From positions 1 to 39,544 of the forward strand of contig JAHIZT010000039.1 in the NCBI GenBank assembly GCA_018814355.1: a DNA stretch of 39,544 nt, read 5' to 3'. Positions 1 to 8,514 of this stretch are shown here, piece by piece. Position numbers and translations under genes: made by a program. The notes beneath the pieces were generated by a model. It worked only from the letters and a program-made list of their open reading frames with translations. It was not told where the DNA came from and ran no database searches. The number at the start of each line of letters is the position of its first letter. Positions within the stretch are counted from its first letter, which is position 1. The DNA is from Candidatus Thermoplasmatota archaeon. Lineage in GTDB: Archaea > Thermoplasmatota > Thermoplasmata > UBA10834.

Positions 1-429
1 GACAAGGTCGAGCACGAACATCGCGCCGAACCCGCCGAGGATGAGCAGGTGCATGGCCCACCTTGTGACGCTTCTGTCCTTCAGCTTGGAAAGATAGAGT
101 GCGTCCTTGACGAAGACCGATGCGATCCGCCTGAACCTTCTGCTCAGGACGAACCTGGCGGCCTTCACCAGCAGCCTGAGCAGCCTGCCCTCGGGAGCGC
201 CTTCCAGACCCTTCCCATGCATCCAGATGAGGACGTTGTATAGAGTACCGAGGAAGAACACGGCGACACAGACAACGATCGTGACAAGAAACATGTCGAG
301 ATACGCTTCGTCCCTGACGTAGACCGTCTCGTATGGCAGGAGGAGTATGACCGCGGAGATGACAACGACGGCGCCGAAGAAGAGCAGATAGAGCATCGCC
401 CTGTCCTTCAGGTACCGACCATCTGACAT
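1..429 (-). CDS. HdrE/DsrM/NarI-type membrane subunit (partial)
   Basis: Only the first 143 codons are in the window; the 3' end lies beyond base 1. The ATG at 429 opens a protein with an early hydrophobic helix (about residues 12-32), a second one (about 46-66), then a basic linker and a segment with the pattern KDAL...RSVTRWAMHLLILGGF. That last pattern, an Arg-Trp-x-x-His run just before a helix, is typical of the cytochrome-b-like family that includes nitrate reductase gamma, DsrM and HdrE. Such proteins pass electrons between membrane quinone or methanophenazine and a cytoplasmic Fe-S partner, often an HdrD/DsrK-type protein. The partner gene would be expected further left, outside the window. 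Family assignment is from motif recognition only; the particular electron carrier cannot be told. Confidence 0.6.
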   Translation of the reverse strand, partial: MSDGRYLKDRAMLYLLFFGAVVVISAVILLLPYETVYVRDEAYLDMFLVTIVVCVAVFFLGTLYNVLIWMHGKGLEGAPEGRLLRLLVKAARFVLSRRFRRIASVFVKDALYLSKLKDRSVTRWAMHLLILGGFGAMFVLDLV

Positions 430-461
430 CGCTGCTTGAATCATGCTGGACCGCTATATAT

Positions 462-1532
462 TCATCTGCTTTCGACCAGTCTGCGGAAGTGGTTGTCCAC
501 GCACCGCCGGGCACACTCAACCAAGAGCTGCGTCGTCTGATCGACCTCGCTCTCCACTCCGATGTTGACCCTGACAATGTCCCCGCGCACTGTCTCGAGA
601 TCGCGCACAAACTCCTGGGAGAGCCTGTCGTCCGTGGACCATGTCCTCTTCTCGATGGCATGCACGAGCTCCATGTACCTGCTTCCGTCCCAGAGCTTCC
701 TGCCGACGATGAACGAGCGGTTCTCGAGCCCGACAATGGCCACCTTCAGGTCGGCTATGGCTATTGCGAGATCTGGGCGAGGAGGTTTGGCATCGACCTT
801 CGGAGCTCGCGAACGGTCCAGCCGCAGCAGGTCCAGGAATAGGTGGTTCGCCTCAGGGTACGACGGATGCTCCAGGTGAGGGCCGAACAGCAGCAGCTCG
901 CCGTCCCCATGAAGGCACCGGATGGCTGCGGGATGACCGAGAACGATCTCTTTCGCGAATCGTTCTCCGAACTGGAACTCCGTGTTGGGCGTGAAATCGC
1001 GGCACCTAAGGATGACACTGTCCTTATCGGGTTCTTTGAAGATAGGGCCTCCATAGATCGGCGCCTTGAGCACGGAACCATCTTGATCAAGATCGATCTC
1101 TCCCCTTACCGGATGGACGATGGCGCATCTTCCATACTTGACAGCTACCCTGGGCGGAATGCCTTCCAAGGGAGAGATCATGCAGTCTATGTTCTCGACC
1201 CTTGTCGTCGAGATGTTGAACTGGGAGAAGGGGTCGATGGAGGAAGGCAGGGGAAGATACGCCCCTGCGCACACGCCAACATAAGTGCCACCTCGGGAGA
1301 TGTACTCCTCGAGCTTCACAAACCCCTGACCACTAAGAGAAGAGCCGATCTCGAACCCGTCCCCTCCAGAGATGATGGCAACCGCTGGTCGACCCGGCAG
1401 GGAATCGATGAATTCAGTCGAATCAAGGAACCGAACGTTGATAACCCCCTTGGATTCGAACAGGTCCGCCAACCATGTCCATGAATGGGAGGACCCGGCC
1501 CCGGCGTAGACAATCACATTTCCTGGACTCAT
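462..1532 (-). CDS. BPL_N-type glutamine-amidotransferase-like protein
   Basis: The protein has 356 residues from the ATG at 1532, which has AGAGGAG just upstream; a longer reading from a TTG at 1565 adds 11 poorly conserved residues. The N-terminal 230 residues match the N-terminal domain family of biotin-protein ligases (BPL_N), a class I glutamine-amidotransferase fold. Visible marks are VIVYAGAGS at the start, IISGGDGFE, and the nucleophile elbow GVCAGAYL with its cysteine, followed later by a HPAAIRCLHGDGELLLFGPH block. The C-terminal 120 residues look helical and charged and have no family I recognise. No ligase domain follows, so this is the stand-alone form; its substrate is unknown. 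It is a single gene between the membrane subunit and a divergent tRNA. Confidence 0.65.
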   Translation of the reverse strand: MSPGNVIVYAGAGSSHSWTWLADLFESKGVINVRFLDSTEFIDSLPGRPAVAIISGGDGFEIGSSLSGQGFVKLEEYISRGGTYVGVCAGAYLPLPSSIDPFSQFNISTTRVENIDCMISPLEGIPPRVAVKYGRCAIVHPVRGEIDLDQDGSVLKAPIYGGPIFKEPDKDSVILRCRDFTPNTEFQFGERFAKEIVLGHPAAIRCLHGDGELLLFGPHLEHPSYPEANHLFLDLLRLDRSRAPKVDAKPPRPDLAIAIADLKVAIVGLENRSFIVGRKLWDGSRYMELVHAIEKRTWSTDDRLSQEFVRDLETVRGDIVRVNIGVESEVDQTTQLLVECARRCVDNHFRRLVESR

Positions 1533-1610
1533 GCTCCTCTGATGGGTGACGGGCGAGGACGGCAATAAACCCGATGACGGACATCTGGCTCGTCCGAGGG
1601 CTTACAGAAA

Positions 1611-1621
1611 GTGTTATACAC
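1611..1621 (+). promoter_or_regulatory. TATA box of tRNA-Val
   Basis: The run GTGTTATACAC centres about 31 bases before the mature 5' end of the tRNA. This is the usual archaeal TATA position if transcription starts a few bases upstream of the tRNA. Confidence 0.5.
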
Positions 1622-1646
1622 GGGCTCCTCTTATCTCGCGGCACAA

Positions 1647-1719
1647 GGGCCCATGGTCTAGCGGTTATGACGTCTGCTTGACATGCAGAAGTTCACCGGT
1701 TCGAATCCGGTTGGGCCCA
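1647..1719 (+). tRNA. tRNA-Val(GAC)
   Basis: The acceptor arm GGGCCCA pairs with TGGGCCC, with discriminator A at 1719. The anticodon stem TCTGC/GCAGA encloses loop TTGACAT, giving anticodon GAC, which reads valine. The T arm is ACCGG-TTCGAAT-CCGGT. There is no intron and no long variable arm, and CCA is not encoded. Confidence 0.95.
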
Positions 1720-2047
1720 CTTTCTTTCTTGTCACTTGCTACTTTTCGATCAGAGGATTGTTACGCTGAAATCGACTTCTCCTCTTTTTCACTTTGAGCC
1801 TTTGCGAATGCGATTCCTAAGTGCTTCGGCCACGAGGATCTTGTAGCAATGTGTGCCGAGAAATGACCTGCGAAGACGTTTCAGCCGAGAGCATAGCTAC
1901 ATGTCCATCGAGAGATGTAACGGACATCTGAACCAACCTTGCGCTGATGTTTGTGTCGCCGGTTTTTCACCGACTCCATACAATCAGCCTGCTCTGTGCC
2001 GCGATTGGATTTCTTGAGCTCGAATTCGCGTGCACTTGCCAGACTCG
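1720..2047. other. Intergenic stretch, nothing recognised
   Basis: This stretch separates the tRNA from the end of a convergent antiporter gene. A T-rich run directly after the tRNA may end its transcript. I see no convincing ORF, no repeat, and no RNA fold I can name. Confidence 0.4.
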
Positions 2048-3340
2048 TCACGAGGCTTCTCTGAGCTCGAGCCTTTTCCTCTTGTCTATCGCCTTCTCAG
2101 TTCTGAAACTGAGGACAGTCGCAATGATTGTCGTGCCAAGAATGACAATGAGAGTGGTGTTGAGGAACAATGCCGTCAAATCGAGGTCCTGCGGCAAATC
2201 AGGCGCGCCTACCAACAAGGCCGCGGCTCCCGTGGCTAGTACTGCAGCTGCCAATCCTCGAGGCATCAGAGCGAACAACGCAGACGAGTCCTCCTTAGGA
2301 AGAATGCCTATCCTGCTCGTGGCAGAAGATGTGATCCACCGAACTGCCACGATTACACACAACATCGCGATACCGACAGTGAGCTGCAGTCCGTCTATGG
2401 ATCCGAATTCGAAAAGCAAACCCATGTAGACGAAGAAGAAGGTCCGTATGAAGAAGGTAATTTCTGCGTGGAAACGCTGAATCCTGTCGTCATAGCCACC
2501 TGAAAGGTACACAGAAGAGATTTGTCTTTTCACGAAACCGCGGTTCCCTATTGACAGGCCAAGAGCCAAGGCTGCAATCGCGCCCGAGCTACCGACTAGT
2601 TCAACCGCGCCTGCAACAAGGAACAGCACGGCGATTGTCAACATGTAGGCAAGAGGTTGCCTTTGAAGTAGCTGAAGAGCATATAGCCAGAGCACTCCAA
2701 CTCCGAAGCCTATCAGCGCCCCACCCAAGAAGTCGAATGCAAGATCTCCAGCAAGGTTCATTGCGTCGAACTCGCCAACTCTCACAATCGTGAGCAGGGT
2801 AATTGCGGCGAGAATGACCAAGACATCTGTGAGAGCCGACTCAACTACTAGAATGGATCTTGTTGAGGGCTTGATCCTCAGTCTGCACGCAATGGGAATC
2901 ACTATCGCGCCACTTGTTCCTCCGACTATCGCTCCCAGGCTCAGGGCAATGTAGATGCTCCCGCCAATCGCAATGTAGATTACGGCTGCGACTGCCATCG
3001 CTGTAAGCAGAAACGTTACGACTGCCATGAAGAGCGATAGCCTCATCGACTCGAACACGGCCCTTATGTCCAAGGTCAAGCCTCCATCGAAAAGAATCAT
3101 TACGAGCGCCACGGAGAGGAACAGATCCCTGTAATTGTTGAATTCATCTAGAGTCTCAGTCGTAAGAAGGTGGAGCCTACCTCCAAGAATGGTCGGTCCG
3201 AGCAGGATTCCGACAAAGACAAGCAAGAGCACGTCAGGTACCTTGTATCTCTTGAATATCAAGTTGCCAAAAAATCCGATGAACACAACCGCGCCGATGG
3301 CCAGGAACGCGACTATCGTGTTGTCATCCATTTTCCGCAC
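2048..3340 (-). CDS. Cation:proton antiporter (NhaP/CPA family)
   Basis: The protein has 430 residues and is almost wholly hydrophobic, with about 12 predicted membrane helices. It begins with the GTG at 3340, though an ATG three codons inside (giving MDDNTIV) is equally good. Features of the monovalent cation/proton antiporter family include the early segment VPDVLLLVFVGILLGPTILGG, the FDGGLTLD loop and a central VESALTDVLVIL helix carrying a conserved acidic residue. It would exchange Na+ or K+ for protons across the cytoplasmic membrane. It lies 58 bases after another antiporter and 1.4 kb after a CBS regulator on the same strand, so the three probably form one operon controlling cation or pH balance. 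Ion specificity cannot be judged. Confidence 0.85.
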   Translation of the reverse strand: MRKMDDNTIVAFLAIGAVVFIGFFGNLIFKRYKVPDVLLLVFVGILLGPTILGGRLHLLTTETLDEFNNYRDLFLSVALVMILFDGGLTLDIRAVFESMRLSLFMAVVTFLLTAMAVAAVIYIAIGGSIYIALSLGAIVGGTSGAIVIPIACRLRIKPSTRSILVVESALTDVLVILAAITLLTIVRVGEFDAMNLAGDLAFDFLGGALIGFGVGVLWLYALQLLQRQPLAYMLTIAVLFLVAGAVELVGSSGAIAALALGLSIGNRGFVKRQISSVYLSGGYDDRIQRFHAEITFFIRTFFFVYMGLLFEFGSIDGLQLTVGIAMLCVIVAVRWITSSATSRIGILPKEDSSALFALMPRGLAAAVLATGAAALLVGAPDLPQDLDLTALFLNTTLIVILGTTIIATVLSFRTEKAIDKRKRLELREAS

Positions 3341-3398
3341 CGTTCTTTTTCAATCCACTTGTTCATGGACAGCTCAGGACTGACCACGCGGTGTCCTC

Positions 3399-4691
3399 CT
3401 ATCCGCGCAGTCGTTCGACTACAGCATCTTGTTCTGCTCCCTGTCGGGGCTCCACAGGACAGGCTTCTTCTGATGTGGGAGTCCCTCTCATTGACCTCCT
3501 GAGCAGAAACGGCGTGAACACAGCCGTCAGAAGCCCCATCAGTATGATCACGGAATAAATCTCCTTGGAGATAATCCCGATTGTCAGGCCGTACAGTCCA
3601 ATGATCATTGCCACCTCCAATCTTGGCGACATTCCAATACCTATCGAGATGGAGTCTCGTTTTGATAATCCAAGCAGGCGTGCAGGAATGCTACAACCTG
3701 CGATTTTCGAAAGAAACGCCACGACCGTCAGCAATGCTGCGAACAGCCAGGCGGTTCCCGATATCTCTCCAAGGTCAACAAGAACCCCAAGGGACACGAA
3801 GAATATCGGTGCAAAGACCATCTCCAGGACTGAGAGCTGTCTCTTGTAGCTCGACCTGAACTCACAGCGTGCAAAACTAGTCCCTGCGACAAAGGCTCCT
3901 ATGATTGCGGAAATGCCTATGGCTTCAGATACGACAGAGTAGACGAAGGCAATGCACAACGCCAACAGAAACCCGCTCTCCTCTATACCTCTCTCCAGGC
4001 CTCGCTTCTGGACAGCAGCAATTCCCTTCGCGATATACTTGGAGCCGATATAGGCTCCCAAGCCGACAAACGCTACTGAAGCGAACACAAGAAGAAACAG
4101 TTCCCAGAGGTCGATGCCCGCCCCTGTTGCGGTTCCCTCCGAAACCCCGAGCACGACCATCCCGAGCACATCGTCGACCACCGCAGCACCAAGGAGGATC
4201 TTCGCGGTATCGGATCCGATGACTTTCATCTCGCGAAGAACCCCGGCAGTGATTGCCACGCTCGTTGCCACCAGGGCGGCGCCTATGAAAACGGATTGTG
4301 AGAACTTGTCGTAACCGATGCCCGGTTCGGGGAGCATCAATTCTGCCAGACCGAAGCCGCAGACCCACGGGACGATGACGCCACCAAGCGCAATGGTCAT
4401 AGAGCGCTTTGTATAGATCTCCTTGATATCACATTCGAGGCCAATCATGAACAGAAGCAAGATGGCGCCAAGATTCGCCAATTGCTCCACCAGATTTCCA
4501 GTTTCTGTCCCACCAACCGAGATCACGCCCAAAACACTCGGTCCAATCACAATACCAATCACTAGTTGTCCGATGATCTTCGGCTGCCTGAACCTTGCGA
4601 ACAGGAAGCTTGAAGCTATGGCCACAGAGAGCAGAAGTGACAACTGCAGCCACAGATTGTCTACTATTGCGCTCCAGATGCCCTCGAGCAT
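3399..4691 (-). CDS. CPA2-type cation:proton antiporter (KefB/NapA-like)
   Basis: The protein has 430 residues with about 12 membrane helices, the usual size of a CPA2 antiporter without a C-terminal TrkA-N domain. The N-terminal half has RQPKIIGQLVIGIVIGPSVLG and GAILLLFMIGLECD. The middle has the ion-site motif AAVVDDVLGMVVL with its paired aspartates, the mark of electrogenic NapA/KefB relatives. A short polar tail follows the last helix. It is the middle gene of a three-gene run; the upstream CBS protein may sense adenine nucleotides and adjust this transporter or its expression. The stop codon is TAG. Confidence 0.88.
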   Translation of the reverse strand: MLEGIWSAIVDNLWLQLSLLLSVAIASSFLFARFRQPKIIGQLVIGIVIGPSVLGVISVGGTETGNLVEQLANLGAILLLFMIGLECDIKEIYTKRSMTIALGGVIVPWVCGFGLAELMLPEPGIGYDKFSQSVFIGAALVATSVAITAGVLREMKVIGSDTAKILLGAAVVDDVLGMVVLGVSEGTATGAGIDLWELFLLVFASVAFVGLGAYIGSKYIAKGIAAVQKRGLERGIEESGFLLALCIAFVYSVVSEAIGISAIIGAFVAGTSFARCEFRSSYKRQLSVLEMVFAPIFFVSLGVLVDLGEISGTAWLFAALLTVVAFLSKIAGCSIPARLLGLSKRDSISIGIGMSPRLEVAMIIGLYGLTIGIISKEIYSVIILMGLLTAVFTPFLLRRSMRGTPTSEEACPVEPRQGAEQDAVVERLRG

Positions 4692-4768
4692 GATCTAACC
4701 TTCTTGTCATGGCGGTGCGTTCTTCTGATGTCCTTCGAACGTGGTACTCCCAGTATTGGTCCTCTCGC

Positions 4769-5542
4769 TCAGCCACGCCTCTGACGTTTCATTACTTCGC
4801 TTCCGAGGAGAAGGATCTCAAAGCCGTTGAGCTCCCCGACGAGCGTGTTATGCTCATCAATGACAGGCAGGTCTTCAAGGCCGTGCTTCTTCATCTTCTC
4901 CAACGCCGCCAGCAGCCTGTCGTCCTCGGTGACTGTCACAGGCTTCGTCATGTATTCCTCGACCGAGAAAGGGAGGGGGATTCGCTTGGACCGCGGCTGC
5001 TGCCGCCCTTTCTCGAAAAGCGATAGTGAACCCTGGATTGCAGCCAGCATTTCTGTGAGTCCTATCATTCCGATGAGCCTTCTCTTGTCGTCAACGACAT
5101 ACGCACTCCTTGTCCTTGGGTCGGCCAACACTCTGTCGACGACCTCGTGCAGGCGCATGCCCTTCGTGACCACGATGGGGTTGGTCACGACAAGCCTGTA
5201 TGCATCCCTCACGAATCTAAATGAGAGTTCGTCGGCCATCCGTTCAAACATACCAACGCTCAACTCCCTCTCCACCAGATTGAGCACACTCTTTCCAAAT
5301 GAGGTTAAGCCGAACTTCTTCCATGTCCTCCGCCCAGGTTCCAATTGAGAAACGACTCTCCTCTCATCCAGTTCCTTCAATGCGGTGCCGACGTTCTGAA
5401 TCGAGCGACCTGTGTCACGTGCGATTTCGGAGGCGCCGAGGTACTGGTTGTGGGCGTAACATCTGAAAGTGACAAGCCTTCGATCTGACATGATTATCCA
5501 TCTTGCAGTGTCCTTTGCAGCGTCCTTCATCCTCTGCTCCAT
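4769..5542 (-). CDS. Winged-helix and CBS-pair protein
   Basis: The protein has 257 residues. Residues about 20-90 form a winged-helix DNA-binding segment (ASEIARDTGRSIQNVGTALKELDERRVV is the helix-turn-helix). A short linker follows, then two CBS motifs: one around TNPIVVTKGMRLHEVVDRVLADP and RLIGMIG, the second around EYMTKPVTVTEDDRLLAALEKM and TLVGELN. CBS pairs usually bind adenosine nucleotides. As first gene before two antiporters it is the likely regulator of the set. Two in-frame Met codons follow the first and the exact start is uncertain. I infer a transcription factor; a cytosolic channel regulator is the alternative. Confidence 0.78.
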   Translation of the reverse strand: MEQRMKDAAKDTARWIIMSDRRLVTFRCYAHNQYLGASEIARDTGRSIQNVGTALKELDERRVVSQLEPGRRTWKKFGLTSFGKSVLNLVERELSVGMFERMADELSFRFVRDAYRLVVTNPIVVTKGMRLHEVVDRVLADPRTRSAYVVDDKRRLIGMIGLTEMLAAIQGSLSLFEKGRQQPRSKRIPLPFSVEEYMTKPVTVTEDDRLLAALEKMKKHGLEDLPVIDEHNTLVGELNGFEILLLGSEVMKRQRRG

Positions 5543-5609
5543 ATTCTCACGATTCTCTATCTCGAATTTCTCTCAGACATTCGGTCTGTCGTGATAATTA
5601 CGGCCAAGG

Positions 5610-5618
5610 ATTTAATAG
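5610..5618 (+). promoter_or_regulatory. TATA box of the dehydrogenase/B12/AsnB operon
   Basis: The element ATTTAATAG lies in an AT-rich patch between two divergent genes. It would place the transcript start near 5636, downstream of the GTG at 5591. That argues against the longest reading of the dehydrogenase and for a start at 5651 or 5720. Confidence 0.5.
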
Positions 5619-5719
5619 TTATTCATCATTATTCACAGATAGTCATAGGGATGCAAGGGCTCTCAACCCCCAATTTTGGCCCCACTACACTTCCCACGAC
5701 TTTCCCCGAGAGTGCTCCG

Positions 5720-6838
5720 ATGCCGTACAAGAAAAGAAAGAGAGAGAGGAAGCCAACTTTCGCAGTCCTAGGAGCGGGTCACGGAGGCTTGGCGATGGCA
5801 GGCCATCTAGCGCTTCTTGGATTCCGCACGCGGCTCTGGAACCGATCGCGGGAGAGAACAGACCATGTCTCAGACCGCGGAGGAATAGAGCTGGAGGGCG
5901 TGATAGAAGGTTTCGGACAGGTGGAGCTGGCCACGGACGACATTGGTGCCGCAATCGATGGAGCGGATGTGATTATGGTGGTGGTCCCTGCAACGGGGCA
6001 CAGAGACATAGCCAAGCTGTGCGCGCCGCATCTTAGCCGCAACCAAGTCGTAGTCCTGAATCCAGGAAGGACTTTCGGAGCGCTCGAGTTCCTTAAGGTG
6101 CTCAACGAAGAGGAAGCCTCAGCCACTCCCACATTGGCGGAGGCCCAGACTTTCATCTATGTGTCTCGCCACACGGATTTCGCGCACGCGCGGATAATGC
6201 AGATCAAGAACTCCGTCCCTCTGGCGGCAATCCCCGCGCACAAGACGCCGGAAGTTCTGGACATCGTCCGAAAGGCCCTTCCCGAATTCGTAGCAGCAAC
6301 AAACGTCCTAGAGACGAGCCTCGACAACATAGGAGCTATCTTCCATCCGACCCTCACGATCCTCAATGCATCCAGAATAGAATCCACTCACGGCGACTTC
6401 GAGTACTATCTTGAGGGTGTCTCCCCTTCGACGGCGAGAATCGTCGAAGCCGCGGACATGGAGCGCGTGGCATTGGGGACAGCTCTTGGCGTGCACCTCC
6501 ACACAGCTAGGGAATGGCTCTATCTGGCCTATGCTTCTGCTGGTAGGACGCTTCATGATGCTATCCAGGCCACCCCAGGCTACAAGGGGGTCAGAGCTCC
6601 ATCGACGCTGACCCACAGGTACATCCTCGAGGATGTCCCGATGAGCCTCGTGCCGATGGTCTCAGTTGGCAAGTTGCTCGGGGTGAAGACCCCCACGCTC
6701 AACGCACTCATTCATATGGCTTCTCTGATTCACGCTCGCGATTTCTGGGCCGAGGGCAGGACTGTCCAGAAGCTAGGTCTTGCCGGGATGTCAGTTGAGG
6801 ATATCCGAATGCTTGCCGTCAGAGGAGTATCAAAATGA
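5720..6838 (+). CDS. NAD/NADP octopine/nopaline dehydrogenase family protein
   Basis: The protein has 372 residues from the ATG at 5720; an ATG at 5651 would add 23 residues of low-complexity Pro/Thr-rich sequence, and a GTG at 5591 lies upstream of the likely transcript start. The N-terminal Rossmann fold opens with FAVLGAGHGGLAMAGHL, the GxGxxG dinucleotide site just inside the start, as usual for the family. The C-terminal half has the helical opine-dehydrogenase domain, including the block DNIGAIFHPTLTILNASRIE with its conserved His, and YLEGVSPSTARIVEA. Family members reductively join an amino acid and a 2-oxo acid to a secondary amine, or run this backwards. It overlaps the next gene by four bases (ATGA), which indicates translational coupling. 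The substrate is unknown. Confidence 0.85.
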   Translation: MPYKKRKRERKPTFAVLGAGHGGLAMAGHLALLGFRTRLWNRSRERTDHVSDRGGIELEGVIEGFGQVELATDDIGAAIDGADVIMVVVPATGHRDIAKLCAPHLSRNQVVVLNPGRTFGALEFLKVLNEEEASATPTLAEAQTFIYVSRHTDFAHARIMQIKNSVPLAAIPAHKTPEVLDIVRKALPEFVAATNVLETSLDNIGAIFHPTLTILNASRIESTHGDFEYYLEGVSPSTARIVEAADMERVALGTALGVHLHTAREWLYLAYASAGRTLHDAIQATPGYKGVRAPSTLTHRYILEDVPMSLVPMVSVGKLLGVKTPTLNALIHMASLIHARDFWAEGRTVQKLGLAGMSVEDIRMLAVRGVSK

Positions 6839-8496
6839 GAATCCTGGCAGCTTCCATAGGCAATTGCGTCCACACCGCTGGCATTCAGGCCTTCCTGGAA
6901 ATAGCCCGCACTCTCGGACACGATACTGTATTCCTCGGTCCAGCGGTCCCCGTAGATAGGCTTGCTGAAGCCATTGTCGAGCACAAGCCCGATGCCGTGG
7001 CCGTGAGTTACAGGCTGACCCCCGAAAGCGCAAAGGTGATTTTCGACGAGCTGCAATCTGAGATCACCAGGAGCCCGGACATAAAGAAAAACAGGAAGTT
7101 CTTCTTCGGTGGGACGCCTCCAGTAGCGGCCCTCGCCGTCAAGACAGGCATGTTCGATACATGCTTCGACGGCAGCGAACCGGAGAAAGCCGTTGTGGCA
7201 CTTCTCCAAGGGACCCCCCTGGTAAAGAGTGCATCCGAGTACGCCTCGGACCTTGTTACTAGGGTTCAGAGCTCTCAACCGCTGCCCCTTGTTCGACATC
7301 ATTTCGGGCTTCCATCGATGAAGGACACGATTGAAGGCGCCAGGAAGATCGCTGAGAGCGGCCTGTTGGATATCCTCTCGATAGCACCGGATCAGAGCGC
7401 ACAAGAATCCTTCTTCAGGCCTCGGGAGATGGACTCGCGCCTCGATGGTGCCGGAGGCGTCCCTCTGAGAAGCCCCGCCGACCTCCAAGCGCTATACGAG
7501 GCGACAAGAACAGGCAGCTACCCCCTGCTCAGGTGCTACAGTGGCACAAGAGATCTCATCAGATGGGCCGAGATGCTGAAGGACACCATCAACACAGCAT
7601 GGGGTGCGGTCCCTCTCACCTGGTACAGCGAGCTCGACGGCCGCTCCAAAAGGACTCTGAGGGATGCGATTGCAGAGAACCAGCAGGCCATGAAATGGTA
7701 TGCTGAGCACGGGATTCCCGTGGAGGTCAACGAATCCCATCAATGGGCCCTGAGGCGTTCAGGCGACGTCGTGGAACTCGCGACAGCATACCTCGCGGCG
7801 CACAACGCGAAAGCTCTCGGCGTCAGAGACTACGTTTGTCAGTTCATGTTCGACACTCCAAAAGGCATCTCGCCCGCAATGGACATCGCGAAGATGCTCG
7901 CCAAGCTCGAGCTCGTAGAGTCCATCAAGAACGGCGAGTTCAGGGTAATCAGGATGGTCAGATCTGGTCTGACCTCGTTCTCCTCGTCGGCCAATGTCGC
8001 GAAGGGGCAGCTGGCGGCTTCCGTATACGCCGCCATGCCCCTGAACCCTCACATCGTCCACGTTGTGGGCTACAGTGAGGGGGATCATGTGTCCACGGCA
8101 GAAGAGGTGATCGAAAGCTGCGAGATCGCCCAGGGAGCAATCATGAAGGCTCTTCTCGGTGGGGTGAGACCGGAGACCGATCCAAAGGTCATGGTCAGAA
8201 AGGCAAGCCTCATCGAAGAGACTCGGTACCTGCTTGATGCGATCAAACGCCTGAAGAGAACCAACTCACATGATCCGCTCACATCCCCGGAGACGATAGC
8301 CGAGGCGATCAGGGAAGGATTACTCGATGCATCGGATCTTCGCGGGAGCGGAGTGGCCCGGGGAAAGATAGTGACATCCATCGTCGATGGAGCCTCCGTG
8401 GCGATCGGTTCCAACACTGGAAAGCCAATCACGGAGAAGGAGCGCATCCAGGAACTTGCAGTATGCGAACACGACCTTGATCTCGCCGAGATTTGA
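6835..8496 (+). CDS. B12-binding, glutamate-mutase-like fusion protein
   Basis: The protein has 553 residues. Residues 1-130 are a cobalamin-binding Rossmann domain. The signature DxHxxG appears as CVHTAG, keeping the cobalt-ligating His but with Cys for Asp; exactly 41 residues later comes SYR(L), then a GG (FFFGGTPP) about 30 residues on, as in base-off/His-on B12 domains. Residues about 150-460 form a barrel-like domain whose order of blocks (LLRCYSGT, HGIPVEVNE, LAAHNAKALGVRDYVCQFMF) recalls glutamate mutase E. A fused GlmS-GlmE order would fit, but the catalytic part is shorter than the usual 480 residues. A carbon-skeleton mutase on an amino acid is inferred; a B12 carrier for methyl transfer is possible. 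It sits between the coupled dehydrogenase and an AsnB-like gene. Confidence 0.65.
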   Translation: MRILAASIGNCVHTAGIQAFLEIARTLGHDTVFLGPAVPVDRLAEAIVEHKPDAVAVSYRLTPESAKVIFDELQSEITRSPDIKKNRKFFFGGTPPVAALAVKTGMFDTCFDGSEPEKAVVALLQGTPLVKSASEYASDLVTRVQSSQPLPLVRHHFGLPSMKDTIEGARKIAESGLLDILSIAPDQSAQESFFRPREMDSRLDGAGGVPLRSPADLQALYEATRTGSYPLLRCYSGTRDLIRWAEMLKDTINTAWGAVPLTWYSELDGRSKRTLRDAIAENQQAMKWYAEHGIPVEVNESHQWALRRSGDVVELATAYLAAHNAKALGVRDYVCQFMFDTPKGISPAMDIAKMLAKLELVESIKNGEFRVIRMVRSGLTSFSSSANVAKGQLAASVYAAMPLNPHIVHVVGYSEGDHVSTAEEVIESCEIAQGAIMKALLGGVRPETDPKVMVRKASLIEETRYLLDAIKRLKRTNSHDPLTSPETIAEAIREGLLDASDLRGSGVARGKIVTSIVDGASVAIGSNTGKPITEKERIQELAVCEHDLDLAEI

Positions 8497-8514
8497 TTCA
8501 TTTGGTGAATGGAA

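Noticed and set aside
462-1484. Long plus-strand frames opposite the BPL_N gene
   Set aside because: They are antisense shadows: Arg/Pro/Ser-rich composition, no family and no start signals, while the minus-strand frame has clear motifs.
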